A DNA stretch of 12,371 bases from Pseudomonadota bacterium (lineage in GTDB: Bacteria > Pseudomonadota > Gammaproteobacteria > Burkholderiales > Thiobacillaceae), in the NCBI GenBank assembly GCA_021802595.1, contig JAJZRT010000045.1, positions 1 to 12,371 of the forward strand, written 5' to 3'. The position numbers were made by a program, and so were the translations under genes. The notes below the pieces were generated by a model. The model was not told where the DNA came from. It made no database searches and saw nothing but the letters and a program-made list of their open reading frames with translations. Shown piece by piece: positions 1 through 7,016 of the stretch; the first letter of the stretch is position 1, and each line of letters begins with the position of its first letter.

Positions 1-123
1 GGCCGGCAAGTAGAGACTGGCCTTGCTGGAAACCCCCAGTATCTAGGCCCTGCAGAAGAGTCCCACCTTGGCTTGCGGGAAACCGGAAAAAGTCTCAGCT
101 TAGGCTGCGGACGACACCAGCCA
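1..123. other. Non-coding gap after trbB (window edge)
   Basis: No gene can be supported here. An ATG overlaps the trbB stop codon (minus strand, 124-122) but reaches a stop after nine codons, so it is at most a leader. Just beyond the stop, GGCTG and CAGCC (minus strand, 122-103) can form a 5-bp stem with a 10-nt loop, followed about 10 nt later by a run of five Ts, a weak terminator-like arrangement. In IncP-like and Tn4371-like trb operons trbC normally follows trbB closely; no trbC start is visible in these 123 nt. Confidence 0.4.
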
Positions 124-1197
124 TCAGGCGATGGGGCTGAATTGATAGGCGTTCTGTAAGACGCCATCCACACTGAGAATTTCGGTCACGCGCCGCACTT
201 CGCGGGGACCATCAGGGGTGTCGATTCGGACCTTGGCGATGAAAATAATGACCTGTATGGTCCGGGCGATGCTCTCGCGGTCTGGGGTTTGGTTGTTGCG
301 GCGGATCAAGCTCTCGATTCGCAACAGGGAGCTTTCGGCAGAGTCTGCGTGAATGGTGCAGACGCCGCCTGGGTGGCCGGTGTTCCAGGCGTCGAGCATA
401 TCAATGACTTCCTTGCCTCGGATTTCCCCGACGACGATTCTGTCCGGGGACATGCGAAGGGCGTCTTTCAATAGATCGTGCAAGGTTCGCGCACCGTTCA
501 CGGTGCGCAGCTCCTCCTTGTCCTCGGCGGTGTTTTGCAGCTCAAGGGTGTCTTCAATGGTGATGATGCGGTCGCGGCCCTTGGCCATTTCATGCAGGAT
601 CGCATTCACCAGCGTTGTCTTGCCGGTTTCCGTGCCGCCCACGACAAGAATGTTCTTCCGGGCGGATACAGCGGCAAGGATGGCATCACGCCGGGTCGGC
701 GTGATGATCCCGTCTGCCACGTACTCATTGAGGGTATAAACCCGGCTGGCCTTCTTGCGGATATTGAAGGCGGGGCCTGGTGTCTGGGGCGGTATTGCGC
801 CCTGGAACCGCCAACCCGTAGCAGGCAGCTCGGCCGCAAAGGAGGGATTGAGCGGTCCAAGCTCGAATTTCACATGATGCGCGATCAGCGAGATTGCGTT
901 CTGCGCATCTGCCGCCGGCACTGTAAAACCCGTGTTGCTCTTGCCCAGCCCGGCGCGCTTGGCCCACAGTCGCCCGTCGCTGTTAAGCCATATTTCGGTC
1001 ACTGCATCCTCGCTCAGCAGCTCCGCGACGTGCGGACCAAAAGCGTGATCGAGCATTTTCAGTAGCCGCGCCCTCTCGCTATCGACACGCTCCGCCCCGC
1101 GCCGGCGTTCCGGGCCTTTATAGGCGATATCGCGCCCCTTGCGCCGTTCGGGTCCGCCGTACCGCTCCTGCGGCAAGGGTGTGACTTTATTGGTCAT
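124..1197 (-). CDS. trbB: TrbB/VirB11-type conjugation ATPase
   Basis: Hexameric secretion ATPase of the VirB11/PulE superfamily. It acts on the cytoplasmic face of the inner membrane and powers pilus assembly and substrate transfer through the type IV channel. The 357-aa product has Walker A GGTETGKTT (187-195), the Asp-box IITIEDTLEL (211-220), a Walker B-like segment IVVGEIRG (254-261, Glu258) and the His-box GHPGGVCTIHADS (274-286). All key residues are present and the length is about that of RP4 TrbB. The frame is open back to 1296, but I chose the ATG at 1197: the product then begins MTNKVTP, has an AAGGAC sequence upstream, and overlaps the preceding gene by 11 nt, as expected for translational coupling. 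Oddities are two near-identical N-terminal blocks YGGPERRKG and YKGPERRRG (13-34), and the absence of trbC directly downstream. Confidence 0.95.
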   Translation of the reverse strand: MTNKVTPLPQERYGGPERRKGRDIAYKGPERRRGAERVDSERARLLKMLDHAFGPHVAELLSEDAVTEIWLNSDGRLWAKRAGLGKSNTGFTVPAADAQNAISLIAHHVKFELGPLNPSFAAELPATGWRFQGAIPPQTPGPAFNIRKKASRVYTLNEYVADGIITPTRRDAILAAVSARKNILVVGGTETGKTTLVNAILHEMAKGRDRIITIEDTLELQNTAEDKEELRTVNGARTLHDLLKDALRMSPDRIVVGEIRGKEVIDMLDAWNTGHPGGVCTIHADSAESSLLRIESLIRRNNQTPDRESIARTIQVIIFIAKVRIDTPDGPREVRRVTEILSVDGVLQNAYQFSPIA

Positions 1198-1678
1198 GGC
1201 TCTGGTCCTTGTCCTTTGCCTGTTGGCTTCCCGGCGCCGCCGCGCCGCGCGCCTTGGCATGCTCTCGCACTTCGTATAACAACGTCTCGCCGGCATTGAA
1301 CCGATCCGCTACGCGCTGCTCAACGCGCCCGATCCGGCGCGCGACCTTCGCGTTGTAGTCCTTGATTTCCCTGTCACCCTTCGGCTCGCGGAATTCGCCA
1401 AGAGACAGCTCCACCAGCACCTTGACCAGCTCGGTCAGGAGTTCCAAGTCTTTTCGCGTATCCGCCAGCTCAACGCGCATGGCGTGAAGCCTGTTCGCCA
1501 TCAGCGCGTCCCGCTCGTCCTGGGCGCCAGGGCTTAGATACGACATGAGGGCACGGTTCGCCACCGCGCCTATGTCCATGTTGCGGGTCTTCGCGTACTC
1601 CCTGACAGCCGCCGCGATATTCGCCGGGACCGTCAGGTTTAGCCGCGCCTTGCGCTGCGCTCCAGCCTTTGCGCTCAT
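1187..1678 (-). CDS. Ribbon-helix-helix (CopG-like) protein between traG and trbB
   Basis: A 163-aa protein probably acting as a DNA-binding regulator or accessory factor of the transfer operon. Residues 10-49 (KARLNLTVPANIAAAVREYA and onward) fit a ribbon-helix-helix fold: a basic start, an alternating hydrophobic strand (RLNLTVP), then two helices. Residues 54-95 look like an extended amphipathic helix or coiled coil that could mediate dimerisation, and the rest (100-163) is charged and probably helical. The start overlaps the traG stop by 4 nt (ATGA), with an AGGGGAGAG stretch inside the last traG codons as a plausible ribosome binding site. A CopG-family gene in this exact slot is known from Tn4371-like elements. 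The RHH assignment is by pattern only; target site unknown. Confidence 0.75.
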   Translation of the reverse strand: MSAKAGAQRKARLNLTVPANIAAAVREYAKTRNMDIGAVANRALMSYLSPGAQDERDALMANRLHAMRVELADTRKDLELLTELVKVLVELSLGEFREPKGDREIKDYNAKVARRIGRVEQRVADRFNAGETLLYEVREHAKARGAAAPGSQQAKDKDQSHDQ

Positions 1679-3801
1679 AAGGAAAAGTCTCTCCCCTGGT
1701 GGTGGTGATGCTGCGCCGCCTGCTCCATGTCGTCCAGGGCCAGGATGCGGGACTGTTCTTCATCGCGCAGCCGTTTTTGCTCGTCCGTCTCTTGTGGCTG
1801 ATCTGGTTGCAGCCCTTGCTCCTGTGTCTCATCAGCCGGGGTGTCCTGGCCGGCCTGTGCGCCAAGCGAGTCTAGAAGGGCCTGCTCATCCGGCGTAGCG
1901 CGTTCGCGCCCCTCGCCTTCGTCCTGACTCTCCTCCTCAACAACGGCGCCAGTAATGTCCACGGTCGCAAGCCTAGCCCAAGGATTCACGCCGGGACGTG
2001 GCCGATAGGGATACGGCCTCGCCTCGCGCAGCGCCGGGGTATCGAGCACGCGCGCGGTAAAAAATGGATCCTCGAAGTAGCGCAATTTCTTGGCCCGGAT
2101 CGGATATTTGCCGGCCACGAAGATGATGGAATCCGTCTCGGGGAACACAGACACTTCGCCTCGGGTGAGGAGCGGCCTACCGCTCTCCTGATCCGCCACC
2201 ATGACATGCCCAAGCCAAGGGCTAAGGCGGTGTCCGGTGTAGGTCGTCTGCTGGTGTACCTCCGTCGTTTCGCCAAGCATGGCTGAGATAAATTCCGGGG
2301 TTTTCTCGTCGTTGGGCGTGTAGAGAACCCGGATACGGCAATGGTCGATGATGGAGTTGCGTGGCCCGTATTTATCATCGAGTTGGTTCTTGGATTGCAC
2401 GATGAGAAACGCCTTGATCCCATAGCCCCGCACGAAAGCGAGCTGTTCTTGAAAGAAATCCAGCTTGCCGAGCTGAGGGAATTCGTCAATCAGCATCAGC
2501 AGGCGATGGCGATGGGTGGGACCGCCCACTTCCGCCGGTTTCGACCGGCCAAGGATGCGGCGCAAACCCCGCGCCGGTTTGTCCGGCCGGCGCACCTGTA
2601 GGGTTTCGGTCAACCGCCTGCCGATCATGGTCAGCATGAGGCGTATAAGGGGCCTGGTGCGCGACATATCCGAGGGCGGGACGATGATGTAGAGGGACAG
2701 CGGGCGCTCCGCGTCCATCAAGTCGCGTATCTGAAAATCGCTCTCCGAAGTCACCCGCGCGACGATGGGATCGGCATAAAGGCCGAGGAACGTAAGGGCG
2801 GTCGAGACGATGGAACTGGCTTCCAGGGGAGACTTGTTCATCATCGCGCGCGCGCCGCTGGCTATCTCTGCGCGTGCTATCTCGTCCGCATGGCGCGTGG
2901 CCAGCATTTCGGCCAAGGTCTGCGTCATGGTGCGGCTGGGGTCTTGCAGAAAGTCCCGCACGCCGGCCAGGGTCTTATCCTTCTTGGAGTGCAGCACATG
3001 CAGGATCACGGCCAGGAAAAACTGATCGGCGGTCTTGTCCCAATGGCTCTCTTTACCCTTGCCGTGCGGGTCCACGATCATGTCCGCAATGTTCTGAATG
3101 TCCTTGATCTGTTCCAGGCCGGGTCGGACCTCGAAAAGCGGATTGAAGCGTGCTGACTTGGGATCGGCCGGGTTGAAGTAGATGACGTTGGAAAACTTCG
3201 CCCGCCAGCCGGCGGTAAGCGCCCAGTTTTCCCCCTTGATGTCATGCACCAGAACGGAATGGCGCCAGGTGAGCAGGGTCGGAATCACCTGGCCGACACC
3301 CTTGCCGCTGCCCGTTGGCGCCAGCGATATAACGTGCTCATCGCCGTTGTCCATCAGGTAGCCGCCTTCGTCCGTTACCCCCAGGACAACCCCCTCTTGT
3401 CCGAGCAAGCCGCTGCGCGCGACTTCCCGTTGTGTCGCCCAGCGTGCCGTGCCGAACGTGCCCGCGACCCTGGCCCGGCGGGCCAGCCATACCGCATAGC
3501 CGACCACGGCCACCACGGCAGCGATAGGCCCGAGGTAACAGACCTCTAGAGCCTCGTTGAATTGGTGTGGCGCGTAGGGCCAATACCAATAGACCCACTT
3601 GAAAATCTCGAACGGGTCGTACACCCGAGCAGTCCCCAGATGGAACCACGGCCGACCAAGCTGCGCCTGATAGGCCAGCATCGAGGCCGCCCACTGTGTC
3701 GCGTACCAGAATGATCCTATGCAGATCACCAGGAACAACACGACGGGGACTAGCGTAAAGCGCCCGGCGAAGCGGGCCTTGCTCACATTGGGTTTGGGCA
3801 T
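1675..3801 (-). CDS. traG: TraG/VirD4-type coupling protein (T4CP)
   Basis: Inner-membrane ATPase that docks the relaxase-DNA complex onto the type IV channel and drives transfer. The 708-aa product has two N-terminal membrane segments (about 15-36 and 88-107) separated by an aromatic-rich loop. It has Walker A APTGSGKG (161-168) and Walker B LLMLIDEFPQLGK (434-446), followed by the conserved AFVRGYGIKAFLIVQS block (455-470). Length and order match TraG/VirD4. The C-terminal 90 residues (about 620-697) are acidic and Gln-rich, probably disordered, and end in four consecutive histidines (698-701). The start is firm: GAGGAGG sits 5 nt upstream and overlaps the stop codon of the relaxase gene 9 nt away, so the two genes are almost certainly cotranscribed and coupled. 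Confidence 0.97.
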   Translation of the reverse strand: MPKPNVSKARFAGRFTLVPVVLFLVICIGSFWYATQWAASMLAYQAQLGRPWFHLGTARVYDPFEIFKWVYWYWPYAPHQFNEALEVCYLGPIAAVVAVVGYAVWLARRARVAGTFGTARWATQREVARSGLLGQEGVVLGVTDEGGYLMDNGDEHVISLAPTGSGKGVGQVIPTLLTWRHSVLVHDIKGENWALTAGWRAKFSNVIYFNPADPKSARFNPLFEVRPGLEQIKDIQNIADMIVDPHGKGKESHWDKTADQFFLAVILHVLHSKKDKTLAGVRDFLQDPSRTMTQTLAEMLATRHADEIARAEIASGARAMMNKSPLEASSIVSTALTFLGLYADPIVARVTSESDFQIRDLMDAERPLSLYIIVPPSDMSRTRPLIRLMLTMIGRRLTETLQVRRPDKPARGLRRILGRSKPAEVGGPTHRHRLLMLIDEFPQLGKLDFFQEQLAFVRGYGIKAFLIVQSKNQLDDKYGPRNSIIDHCRIRVLYTPNDEKTPEFISAMLGETTEVHQQTTYTGHRLSPWLGHVMVADQESGRPLLTRGEVSVFPETDSIIFVAGKYPIRAKKLRYFEDPFFTARVLDTPALREARPYPYRPRPGVNPWARLATVDITGAVVEEESQDEGEGRERATPDEQALLDSLGAQAGQDTPADETQEQGLQPDQPQETDEQKRLRDEEQSRILALDDMEQAAQHHHHQGRDFSL

Positions 3802-3810
3802 TGAACCTCC

Positions 3811-5898
3811 TCAGTGTCCAAGACCGAGCTGCTGCACGCGCGCCAGCTCGTAACGTATGGGAACCTGTTGAAGCGTGGGCAATGCCTGGCTTACTGCACG
3901 GGCATGCCCAAGGTTGATGCTGAGTTGCCGGCCGACCTGAGCCGCCATGTTGCCACTGACGGGCACCACGGCAAACCGCTGGCCATCGGCCACAACCGCA
4001 TGAGGCCCGCTGGAAAGTTGTTCCACCCGCTCCAGCTTGCCGGCGAAGCTGGCACCTGGCGCCATCGGCACCGCCTGGCCAAACTCCTTCCCTAGCCGCG
4101 CGTGAGCCTCGGCCAGCTCGTTTTCATAGAGGGCGTTGATGAAATTCTGCTGCGGGGTATCGCGCCCCTCGGCCACCAGGCCGCGCGCCTTCAACTCCTC
4201 CAGCCGGTCGGCCTTTGCCTTGGCCAGCTCGGACTGGAATTTCGACCGTGAAAACTCCGATGGCGTGGCCGTGCCCTCGACAATCTGGCGATCCAGCCAG
4301 GTCGGGCCGGTGGCCTTCACCTGATCCTGTAGGTCGGTCAGCGATTGCCGGTCGATCTGCACGATGCCGCCCTGGTCGCGCCCCTGCGCCGGCGGCGCCT
4401 TTAGCTGCTCCAGGTAGTTTTCTGGGACGCGCCAGCGCCCCCCTGGCAGCTTCTCTACCAGGCCACGGCTGGCCATCGCATCCAGCCGTTTGGTGTGTGC
4501 CTGAATATACTCGTCCGGGCTGGCGGTGGCGGGAAGACGCCCCTCCGCGAGCACCACGCCCTTGTGAAACTCTGGGTCATAGACCCCGCCTGCCTGGCCG
4601 GCTACGCGGGCAATGTTCCGATCCGCCGGGCCGACCTGAACGGCCGGCTGTGTCGAGACTTTCACGATGCTGCCGACCCGCGCCTCGAAGCCGGGGCGCT
4701 CCGAGTGCTGGGATAGCGGCACGTAGTAGATCGTGCCGTCCGTAGCCGAGACGGCCAGGAAACTCCTGTCGGTCAGCTCATCGACGCCAGCCTTGGCCAC
4801 GACGCGCCCGACCACGCTTTCCCCGACCGGACGATCCTTGTCAAAGACGTTCGTAGCCAGGTCGTTTTCACGCCCGGCCAGGCGTTGATGTATCTGCGCC
4901 TGAACGTCATTCTGGCGAGCCAGGGATTTAAGCCGAGCCTCCAGATTCGGTTCGATTTCCCACAAGCCAGGGCCAGCCTGAGAGGCTAGGCCGGTGCCCT
5001 CAAGGTAGTGAAGGCGGGCGATCATGTTGTCCCGCACCTGGGCCGCGCGCGTCCCTGCCGCCGGCATGTCCCTAGTGCTCACAAGCCCGTCCTCTCGGCG
5101 CTGGGTGGCCTCGACGATCTTGCGATCCAGGGCGGTAAACCGCTCCGCTTTCAGCTCCCGCTGGACGGCCTGAGCTATCTCATGCTCCGTCCGATGGCCG
5201 AGCCGCTGGGTGGCAATATCCTCGGCGGTATGGCGCATGCCGTGGCCGAGATATTTACGGCTCATCACCAGGTCGCCCCCCCGGTCGTTGACCCCACGAA
5301 TGACCAGATGAACGTGCGGGTTATCCGTGTCACGGTGGACCACGCCTAGCCATTCCAGGCGGGTGCCGAGGTCGCTTTCCATCTGTTTCACAACCTCCTG
5401 GGCGTAGTCCTTGAGGTCGAGTTTCGCCCCGTTTTCCGGGGAGACGATGACCCGGAAATGGTGCCGGTCGCCGCCCATTTTCTGCCGGAATTCGGCCACC
5501 TGTTCCCGCGTCATGTCCCCTTGGCCGTCGAAGGCCACCGCCCGCTCGCCACCCTCGCCGGCGCCCTCCCGTTCGAGGTAATTGAGGTGCGCAGCGGCGG
5601 CCTTCACGCCCCGCGCCGTGGTGGTTCGCCCGACAAAGGTTTTGACGATCACGCGCTGGCCGGCCGATGCCTTGAATCCCCCGCGCCCCTGTGCGCCTGG
5701 GGTGCCGCCAGCCGCCTTTCTGGTCGCGCCTTTGGCGTGGACTGAGGGTGCTCTAGCCCGGCTCAGCGCCCGCAATCCCTTGAGGGCTGATAGGCCCTTG
5801 CTGGACGTTCTGGCTTGCCGCGCGCGCCCTGGCTTGGCCCTGAACGCGGGCATTTCGCCCGGTCCCTGTGCTCCGAAGCCTCCAGCGGCAAAAGCCAT
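3811..5898 (-). CDS. Conjugative relaxase, VirD2/MOBP-like with DUF3363 C-terminal part
   Basis: Relaxase that nicks oriT and pilots the transferred strand. The 695-aa product starts with a basic, Gly/Ala-rich extension (1-80). The relaxase domain (about 81-240) follows, with HLNYLEREG (104-112), where Tyr107 is the likely nucleophile, and the metal-binding motif HRDTDNPHVHL (188-198; His188, His195, His197). A DUF3363-like region runs from about 280 to 500, including a block around TDGTIYYVPLSQHSERPG (386-403), then a charged helical tail. Family relatives are RlxS of Tn4371-like ICEs and, more distantly, VirD2/TraI of the P-type systems. The ATG at 5898 has only a weak AGGAAC upstream (about 11 nt); Met16 is an alternative start, but both lie before the domain. 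The gene leads an operon with traG, the RHH gene and trbB, behind the promoter at 5944-5972. Confidence 0.95.
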   Translation of the reverse strand: MAFAAGGFGAQGPGEMPAFRAKPGRARQARTSSKGLSALKGLRALSRARAPSVHAKGATRKAAGGTPGAQGRGGFKASAGQRVIVKTFVGRTTTARGVKAAAAHLNYLEREGAGEGGERAVAFDGQGDMTREQVAEFRQKMGGDRHHFRVIVSPENGAKLDLKDYAQEVVKQMESDLGTRLEWLGVVHRDTDNPHVHLVIRGVNDRGGDLVMSRKYLGHGMRHTAEDIATQRLGHRTEHEIAQAVQRELKAERFTALDRKIVEATQRREDGLVSTRDMPAAGTRAAQVRDNMIARLHYLEGTGLASQAGPGLWEIEPNLEARLKSLARQNDVQAQIHQRLAGRENDLATNVFDKDRPVGESVVGRVVAKAGVDELTDRSFLAVSATDGTIYYVPLSQHSERPGFEARVGSIVKVSTQPAVQVGPADRNIARVAGQAGGVYDPEFHKGVVLAEGRLPATASPDEYIQAHTKRLDAMASRGLVEKLPGGRWRVPENYLEQLKAPPAQGRDQGGIVQIDRQSLTDLQDQVKATGPTWLDRQIVEGTATPSEFSRSKFQSELAKAKADRLEELKARGLVAEGRDTPQQNFINALYENELAEAHARLGKEFGQAVPMAPGASFAGKLERVEQLSSGPHAVVADGQRFAVVPVSGNMAAQVGRQLSINLGHARAVSQALPTLQQVPIRYELARVQQLGLGH

Positions 5899-5943
5899 GA
5901 TCTGTGCGGTTCCTGTTTTTAGGTGTGAAAAATCATTTGACCC

Positions 5944-5972
5944 ATCATAGAATTATGCACGTATGCGTGCAA
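5944..5972 (-). promoter_or_regulatory. Promoter of the relaxase-traG-trbB operon
   Basis: On the minus strand, TATGAT (5944-5949; 5 of 6 to the -10 consensus) is preceded by TTGCAC (5967-5972; TTG matches the -35) with exactly 17 bp between them. It is about 45 nt upstream of the relaxase start, in an AT-richer patch (about 43% GC over 5941-6060). The spacer is nearly filled by an inverted repeat, suggesting repression by a protein bound there. Confidence 0.6.
5956..5971. promoter_or_regulatory. Inverted repeat inside relaxase promoter (probable operator)
   Basis: TGCACG (5956-5961) and CGTGCA (5966-5971) form a perfect 6-bp inverted repeat around TATG. It overlaps the -35 box and most of the spacer of the relaxase promoter, the usual position for a repressor or autoregulatory relaxosome protein. 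The binding protein is unknown; the RHH protein at 1187-1678 or the relaxase are candidates. Confidence 0.55.
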
Positions 5973-6036
5973 GAACTATTTCTCCGTGCATCAATTACTA
6001 GCCTAATAACAGTCACATAAGCGCACCACGTGCAAG
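5966..6036. repeat. Three CGTGCA copies, two extended to CGTGCAAG
   Basis: CGTGCAAG occurs at 5966-5973 and again at 6029-6036, and the shorter CGTGCA at 5985-5990, all in the same orientation. The third copy lies 7 nt before the candidate nic heptamer. Such short repeats next to an oriT commonly bind relaxosome accessory proteins; here that role is inferred. Confidence 0.5.
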
Positions 6037-6060
6037 CCCTTTTATCTTGCCCTACTTTCT
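6029..6060 (+). other. Candidate oriT nic region
   Basis: TATCTTG|C (6043-6050, plus strand) resembles the nic consensus of P-type (MOBP) relaxases, YATCYTG|Y, and is followed by CCTAC. It lies about 150 nt upstream of the relaxase gene in an AT-rich intergenic region, the expected place. GCAAG (6032-6036) and CTTGC (6046-6050) form a 5-bp inverted repeat whose right arm contains the putative nicked dinucleotide. If correct, the plus strand is transferred 5' end first from 6050 towards higher coordinates, and the relaxase-traG-trbB operon enters last. The match is short and the longer inverted repeat seen in RP4 is not obvious. Confidence 0.5.
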
Positions 6061-6084
6061 TCCCTCTCCAAAACGGTCGTGAAA

Positions 6085-6369
6085 TCACCCCCCCTCCTGG
6101 CCCTCCGTTTCAGGATCACGATAGCCGTCAGGGCTGGCGCCTAGCCATTTGCAGGCCAGGCACGTCCCCAAACCACCGCTGAACAACTCCCGCCGGCGCC
6201 ACTGAACAACTCCCGCGATCCAAGCCGAAATGCGTCCATCGCCGTCAATATCTCGGGACAAAATGAAGCCTGTTTTCCGTCCTGAGTAATCGCCGGAAAA
6301 TGGTCTGTAAGCGCGAGAATTGTGGTCGAAGTCCAGCCGGGCGAGGCCGCGTCCGACACGGTGTTTCAC
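6085..6369 (-). CDS. Doubtful ORF in the oriT-trbN gap
   Basis: An open frame of 94 codons from a GTG start with no clear ribosome binding site. I recognise no family. Third-position GC is only moderate by eye, lower than in the neighbouring genes, and the frame is crossed by a 23-nt tandem repeat. A stretch RDIDGDGRISAWI (39-51) superficially resembles a calcium loop, which I do not trust. It may be non-coding DNA or a decayed gene; I list it because it is the longest frame in a stretch of about 390 nt (6085-6470) otherwise without a gene. Confidence 0.2.
   Translation of the reverse strand: MKHRVGRGLARLDFDHNSRAYRPFSGDYSGRKTGFILSRDIDGDGRISAWIAGVVQWRRRELFSGGLGTCLACKWLGASPDGYRDPETEGQEGG
6179..6216. 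repeat. 15-nt tandem direct repeat, 23-nt period
   Basis: CTGAACAACTCCCGC occurs at 6179-6193 and 6202-6216, separated by CGGCGCCA. The 23-nt period is not a multiple of three, so it does not encode a protein repeat. Two exact copies between candidate oriT and trbN suggest a protein-binding site or a small duplication. Confidence 0.6.
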
Positions 6370-6414
6370 CCACTGTCAGACCCGTCAGGCCGGGGTAAAT
6401 GGGCCAACTCGCGC

Positions 6415-6451
6415 GCCTGCGGCGCAGGCCCACGGCGCGGTCGGCGCGCCG
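6415..6451. terminator. GC-rich hairpins after trbN (possible terminator, no T run)
   Basis: About 40 nt past the trbN stop, GCCTGC (6415-6420) and GCAGGC (6424-6429) pair around GGC, and a 10-nt palindrome CGGCGCGCCG lies at 6442-6451. Position at the end of the 9047-6471 operon fits a transcription stop or 3'-end stabiliser, but there is no T run on the minus strand, so intrinsic termination is uncertain. Confidence 0.3.
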
Positions 6452-6470
6452 CCCCTACTCGGTCGAAACG

Positions 6471-7016
6471 TCAGCGGGTAACGACTCCAGCGGAAGCCGT
6501 GGACGGGAAAGTTAAGCCGCCGTAAGGATCAAGCTGCGGGGGTGTTGTGGGCGAGGGCCAATGGCCAAGTTCTGCCTGTGCATGTACCTGGGACAAAACG
6601 CGGTAGATATAGGCGTAGCCCCCGGTCGCCGTGCCGGTGTTGTACCGGCTCAAGGCACACCACAAGGCGGCCTTAGTCGTCCTACCGGCCAGGCAGTGTT
6701 GATAGTTGGAAGCCAGCAGAAGCGTACCGAGCCTGATGTTGGAACAGGGGGTGAAAACTTGGGAAAGACTGACATGCCAGGCCGACAACCACGGGGAGCT
6801 GATCTGGGTCAGTCCCATGTCGATCCTGTGGCCAGCCTGTAGGAGCCCGGTAGCAATTTTCTCCGCCTGGCTCTTACTCTGGGGAAGGTAAACGCGCCGG
6901 CTGGTGTCGTCGTCGATGGCATAGGGATTACCCCCACTTTCCGCGCGGATCAGGGCAATCGTCGTCGTCGGGTGGACAGCCGGCCCGCAAGCATGCAGTA
7001 GCGTCAGAATGTCCAT
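6471..7016 (-). CDS. trbN: TrbN/VirB1-type lytic transglycosylase
   Basis: Peptidoglycan-cleaving enzyme that opens the cell wall for the conjugation channel. The 181-aa product carries the SLT signatures: catalytic Glu26 in ALIRAESGGNPYAID (21-35), GLTQI (68-72) and ALSRYNTG (121-128), followed by GGYAYIYRV (132-140). The C-terminal 35 residues are Pro/Gly/Ser-rich. No typical signal peptide is visible; the catalytic domain begins almost at residue 1, so export may be unconventional or the start misassigned, though no better upstream start is evident. Its ATG overlaps the end of traF by 13 nt, lacks a good ribosome binding site and lies inside a hairpin (7005-7020), suggesting dependence on traF translation. 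It is last in its operon. Confidence 0.9.
   Translation of the reverse strand: MDILTLLHACGPAVHPTTTIALIRAESGGNPYAIDDDTSRRVYLPQSKSQAEKIATGLLQAGHRIDMGLTQISSPWLSAWHVSLSQVFTPCSNIRLGTLLLASNYQHCLAGRTTKAALWCALSRYNTGTATGGYAYIYRVLSQVHAQAELGHWPSPTTPPQLDPYGGLTFPSTASAGVVTR

Noticed and set aside
478..1065. Long plus-strand frames opposite trbB, traG, relaxase and the methyltransferase
   Set aside because: They mirror strong minus-strand genes in GC-rich sequence and contain no recognisable domain.
1198..1296. Arg-rich 33-residue N-terminal extension of TrbB
   Set aside because: It overlaps the RHH gene in another frame and has low-complexity Arg-rich composition; coupling at 1197 is more plausible.
6109..6116. 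Minus-strand GATCCTG|A as an alternative nic site
   Set aside because: It lacks the pyrimidine before ATCCTG and the pyrimidine after the nick, and has no nearby repeats; the plus-strand TATCTTG|C is better placed and supported.
6211..6255. EF-hand-like DIDGDGRI in the doubtful 94-codon frame
   Set aside because: A short match in a frame with no ribosome binding site and weak coding character is not evidence of a calcium-binding protein.
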